From positions 1-16,321 of the forward strand of contig JAZSRC010000048.1 of assembly GCA_045538305.1 (NCBI GenBank): a stretch of DNA of 16,321 bases. The letters run 5' to 3'. Below the pieces are notes generated by a model. It did no database searches and had not been told where the DNA came from. It saw nothing but the letters and a program-made list of their open reading frames with translations. This document shows positions 13,436-16,321 of this stretch, one piece after another; the first letter of the stretch is position 1, and every line of letters begins with the position of its first letter. The translations under genes were made by a program, and so were the position numbers. The DNA is from SFHK01 sp045538305 (GTDB lineage: Bacteria; Bacillota; Clostridia; Christensenellales; Aristaeellaceae).

Positions 13436-14710
13436 ATGGTTTTATTTGAAAGTGCTGAAAAGGCGATTGAATGGGTAAACGGCGCACGCTGGAAGGGCGA
13501 AAAGAATGGCCTTGAAAACACGTGCGCCCTCCTTAATGCGCTCGGAAACCCCGAAAAGCGGATGGGAAAAATCATCCATGTGGCAGGCACAAACGGAAAG
13601 GGTTCCACCTGTGCGCTGATTGAGCGCGCGCTTCGCGAATGCGGCTATAAAACAGGCCTTTTCACATCGCCCTACCTGTGCTTCTTTAATGAGCGCATCC
13701 GCCTGATGGGAAAACCCATTTCCGATGCGGAGCTGATTCAGATCGTTTCAAAAATCCGAGAAATCTCCGAGGCTCTGGTAAAGGACGGCGTTTTGCTGAC
13801 CACCTTTGAATTGCTTACCGGTATCGCTTGCGAATACTACGCCGCATCCCATACCGATTATGCGGTGATGGAAGTTGGCATGGGCGGAAGGCTCGATTCC
13901 ACAAACGTGCTTTCCCCCGCCGTTTCGGTTATCGCCGCCATCGGGCTTGACCATATGCCTCGCCTGGGAACCACGCTTGAAGAAATCGCCTTTGAAAAAG
14001 CCGGTATTATGAAAAAAGGCGTTCCGGCTGTCGTGCTTACACAGGAAGAGAGCGTAATGCGCGTATTCCGCGATCACGCCCGGAAGATGAACGCCCCGCT
14101 TTTTGAAACAGGCAAAGCGTTTATTTCAAAGGAAAGCGCATACGGATGCGAAATCACATGCGATTTACCCGCTTGCGGGCTTATCTCACAGGGCGTTTCC
14201 CTTCCCGGCGAACATCAGGTACAAAACGCGGTTCTGGCCCTGACAGTGCTTGACAGGCTGAATATCGATATGAAAAAAGCCTCCGCCGGTATGGAAAAAG
14301 CCGTATGGCCCGGCAGACTTGAATGGATCGGCAACGTGCTGATCGACGGCGCGCACAACCCGCAGGGGGCAAAGGCGCTTGAAGCCTATATCCGCATGCA
14401 CTGCGCGGGAAAGCGCATCGTGCTTTTGACCGGCATGATGCAGGATAAGCAGATCGACGCCTGCGCCGAAATATTGAAAACCTTCGCAGATGAAGTCGTG
14501 ACCACGCAGGTAAACTGGCCGCGCGCGGAAAGCGCGTTCGAGCTTGCACGGCGATATCAAAACGTACGCCCGGTAAAAAATGTGGAAAGCGCGCTCAGGC
14601 AAGCCATTTCCCTTGCAGGCGAGAATGGAATCGTCGTAGCCGCGGGCTCCATATACCTTGCCGGCGACGTTCGCAACCTGCTTATGCCCGACAACGACGG
14701 AAGTATTTGA
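13436..14710 (+). CDS. folC: Folylpolyglutamate synthase / dihydrofolate synthase
   Basis: A 424-residue Mur-ligase-type enzyme that adds glutamate to dihydropteroate and to folates, keeping them in the cell. The ATP-binding loop is HVAGTNGKGST (48-58). SPYLCFFNERIRL (78-90) is the folate-side loop. MEVGMGGRLDSTNV (145-158) and GLDHMPRLGTTLEEIAFEKAGI (170-191) hold the metal and modified-lysine motifs. DGAHNPQGAKAL marks the C-terminal glutamate ligase domain. The start ATG 13436 has AAAGGA about 10 bases upstream. Whether it has both activities or only one cannot be told from motifs. Its TGA is followed 14 bases later by rsmH. Confidence 0.95.
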   Translation: MVLFESAEKAIEWVNGARWKGEKNGLENTCALLNALGNPEKRMGKIIHVAGTNGKGSTCALIERALRECGYKTGLFTSPYLCFFNERIRLMGKPISDAELIQIVSKIREISEALVKDGVLLTTFELLTGIACEYYAASHTDYAVMEVGMGGRLDSTNVLSPAVSVIAAIGLDHMPRLGTTLEEIAFEKAGIMKKGVPAVVLTQEESVMRVFRDHARKMNAPLFETGKAFISKESAYGCEITCDLPACGLISQGVSLPGEHQVQNAVLALTVLDRLNIDMKKASAGMEKAVWPGRLEWIGNVLIDGAHNPQGAKALEAYIRMHCAGKRIVLLTGMMQDKQIDACAEILKTFADEVVTTQVNWPRAESAFELARRYQNVRPVKNVESALRQAISLAGENGIVVAAGSIYLAGDVRNLLMPDNDGSI

Positions 14711-14724
14711 AAAAGGAAACAGCC

Positions 14725-15675
14725 ATGACCCAATTCCATCATAAACCGGTGCTTCTGAACGAATGCATTGAGGGACTCAATATTCAAAAAGACGGAATAT
14801 ACACAGACGGCACGCTCGGCGGCGGCGGACATTCCAGCGAAATCCTGAAGCGGCTGGACGGCGGCCGCCTGATCGGCATTGACCGGGATATGGATGCCAT
14901 CTGCGCCGCAAAACGGCGTATGGAAGCCGAGCTTGCCGATAAACTCCCTTATTTTACCGCCCTGCACGGCAATTTTCACGACGCCAGGGAACTTCTGAGC
15001 GACATCGGCGTTTCGTCTGTAGACGGCGTGCTTCTGGATCTTGGCGTATCCTCCTACCAGCTGGACGCGCGCGAGCGCGGCTTCTCCTATCATGACGACG
15101 CGCCTTTGGATATGCGGATGGACAAAACGCAGCCTTTCAGCGCAAAAGAGCTGGTAAACGAATGGGAAGAAAAGGATATCGCCCGCATTCTCCGCGATTA
15201 CGGCGAGGAAAACTGGGCGGTTCAGATCGCCCGCGTGCTCTGCGACCGTCGGAAAAAGGCTCCAATTGAAACCACCAGCCAGCTGGTGAACATCATTGAC
15301 GCAGCCATTCCGAAAAAATTCAGGCAAAAGGACAGCTCGCACCCCGCAAGGCGCACCTTTCAGGCGCTCAGAATCGCGGTAAACGATGAGCTTGCGCCGC
15401 TGAAAAACGCCATACACGATTTTGTCGATATGCTGAATCCGGGCGGTCGCATCCTGATTATCGCATTTCATTCGCTGGAAGACCGGCTGGTAAAAACAGC
15501 GTTTTCAGAGATGCAGAATCCCTGCACGTGCCCTAAGGATTTCCCGGTTTGCGTGTGCGGCAAAAAGCCCCTGATACGCGTGCTCACCAGAAAGCCCATT
15601 GTTGCGGGGGAAGAAGAGCTTTCCGAAAACCCCCGCGCACGCAGCGCCACACTCAGAATTGCCGAGAGGATTTAG
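14725..15675 (+). CDS. rsmH: 16S rRNA m4C1402 methyltransferase RsmH (MraW)
   Basis: A 316-residue SAM-dependent enzyme that methylates N4 of C1402 in the 16S rRNA decoding centre. The SAM site is intact: YTDGTLGGGGHSSEIL (26-41), GIDRD (51-55), HGNFHD (81-86) and LLDLGVSSYQLD (103-114), followed by RGFSY and LDMRMD. The end carries IIAFHSLEDRLVK and a Cys cluster, CTCPKDFPVCVCG. The start is ATG 14725, with AAGGA 7 bases upstream. A TTG at 14707 in the same frame overlaps the folC stop and would add six residues, but lacks a good site. In most bacteria this gene heads the division and cell wall (dcw) cluster with ftsL; here it sits with folC instead, away from any division gene. Confidence 0.97.
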   Translation: MTQFHHKPVLLNECIEGLNIQKDGIYTDGTLGGGGHSSEILKRLDGGRLIGIDRDMDAICAAKRRMEAELADKLPYFTALHGNFHDARELLSDIGVSSVDGVLLDLGVSSYQLDARERGFSYHDDAPLDMRMDKTQPFSAKELVNEWEEKDIARILRDYGEENWAVQIARVLCDRRKKAPIETTSQLVNIIDAAIPKKFRQKDSSHPARRTFQALRIAVNDELAPLKNAIHDFVDMLNPGGRILIIAFHSLEDRLVKTAFSEMQNPCTCPKDFPVCVCGKKPLIRVLTRKPIVAGEEELSENPRARSATLRIAERI

Positions 15676-15681
15676 TGCCTT

Positions 15682-16302
15682 ATGATCGAAAAACTGTCTC
15701 TTCCCGCAGGAGAAATCCGCCTTCCGGCGTTTTTTCCGGATGCAACCTATGGCGCCGTTCGCGCCGCAGGTTTTGAAGACGTTGAAAACGCAGGGCTGCA
15801 CGGCCTTGAAATGAATAGCTACCATCTATATTCCAAGCCCGGCGCGCGGCTGATCAAGTCGCTCGGCGGGTTGCGCGCTTTTACCGGCTTCAAGGGCGCG
15901 ATTCTGACCGATTCCGGCGGCTTTCAGCTGTACTCCATGATCCGCGAGAATCCGGAATACGGAGAGATCCGCGAAAAAGAAATTCTCTTCCGCCCGGACA
16001 GGGGGCAGGAGAAGATGCATTTCACGCCCGAAAAGTGCATTCAGGCGCAGTTTATGTACGGAAGCGACATCATGATGGCGCTGGATCTGTGCACGCACCC
16101 GGACGACCCGACCGAGGATCAGGAAAGAAGCGTGAACCTCACCGTCAAGTGGGGCAGGCGCTGCCGCGAGGAATATGACCGCCTCGTAAAGGGCGTAAAG
16201 GGGCAGAAGCCTCTTTTGTTCGGCATCGTTCAGGGCGGAAGAAACGAAAAGCTTCGCATGGAATGCGGCCGCCGCCTTGAGGAAATCGGCTTTGACGGCT
16301 AA
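15682..16302 (+). CDS. TGT-family tRNA-ribosyltransferase, frame broken near window end
   Basis: A 206-codon reading frame homologous to the N-terminal half or more of tRNA-guanine transglycosylase, which swaps guanine 34 for a queuosine precursor. Visible motifs are AILTDSGGFQLYS (73-85; D77 equals the active-site Asp of DSGGF), GSDIMMALDLC (127-137) and LFGIVQGGRNEKLR (179-192). The frame ends in TAA right after EEIGFDG, where the family continues as GYAIGGL. In another frame, from 16304 on, the bases read V-G-G-Q-A-G, so an indel at about 16300-16303 is likely. Family members have about 370 residues; the second catalytic Asp and the zinc site would lie beyond the window. The sequence is divergent from Bacillus Tgt (DLC for DEC), so it may be a paralogue rather than tgt itself. 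The start is 6 bases after the rsmH stop with only a weak site, suggesting coupling. Confidence 0.8.
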   Translation: MIEKLSLPAGEIRLPAFFPDATYGAVRAAGFEDVENAGLHGLEMNSYHLYSKPGARLIKSLGGLRAFTGFKGAILTDSGGFQLYSMIRENPEYGEIREKEILFRPDRGQEKMHFTPEKCIQAQFMYGSDIMMALDLCTHPDDPTEDQERSVNLTVKWGRRCREEYDRLVKGVKGQKPLLFGIVQGGRNEKLRMECGRRLEEIGFDG

Positions 16303-16321
16303 AGTCGGAGGCCAAGCGGGC

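Noticed and set aside
1..16321. Mobile elements, CRISPR arrays, phage or defence genes
   Set aside because: No transposase, integrase, direct-repeat array, toxin-antitoxin pair or restriction gene is seen; nearly all of the window is filled with conserved housekeeping genes.

Overview
This window looks like a chromosomal core-genome stretch of a low-to-mid GC Gram-positive bacterium, most likely an uncultured member of Clostridia (Bacillota). Reasons: the gene order plsX-acpP-rnc-smc-ftsY, a long-form ribosome hibernation factor, strong GGAGG-type ribosome binding sites with TTG and GTG starts, and a smc product of the same length as the Bacillus protein. The species cannot be named from this alone. 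I see no mobile element, CRISPR array, phage gene, tRNA or rRNA.

Layout. (1) 1-1198, plus strand: the 3' end of leuS, a hairpin, then uppP (undecaprenyl-diphosphatase) closed by an intrinsic terminator. (2) 1215-3698, minus strand: hpf, preceded by a promoter and a 10-codon leader ORF with a strong ribosome binding site. A hairpin terminator separates it from a cytoplasmic DUF4091/GH123-like protein gene. (3) 3784-4100, plus strand: one small two-helix membrane protein of unknown function, ending in a two-way terminator shared with the next operon. (4) 10671-4102, minus strand: plsX-acpP-rnc-smc-ftsY, driven by a near-consensus promoter. It links phospholipid and fatty-acid synthesis, RNA processing, chromosome segregation and membrane protein targeting. 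(5) 10692-16321, plus strand: comB-like phosphatase from its own near-consensus promoter, then a second promoter and a tight cluster: D-amino acid aminotransferase-like gene, trpS, folC, rsmH and a TGT-family gene whose frame breaks about 20 bases before the window ends.

Most genes are well-known housekeeping functions. The parts worth a second look are at the RNA and junction level. They are: the mini-ORF ahead of hpf; a long hairpin right after rnc (RNase III) that covers a ribosome binding site and a second mini-ORF overlapping the smc start; an acyl carrier protein whose recognition helix lacks the usual acidic residues; two face-to-face consensus promoters between plsX and comB; and the interrupted TGT-family gene. 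I did not find a complete undescribed system such as a defence or biosynthetic island.
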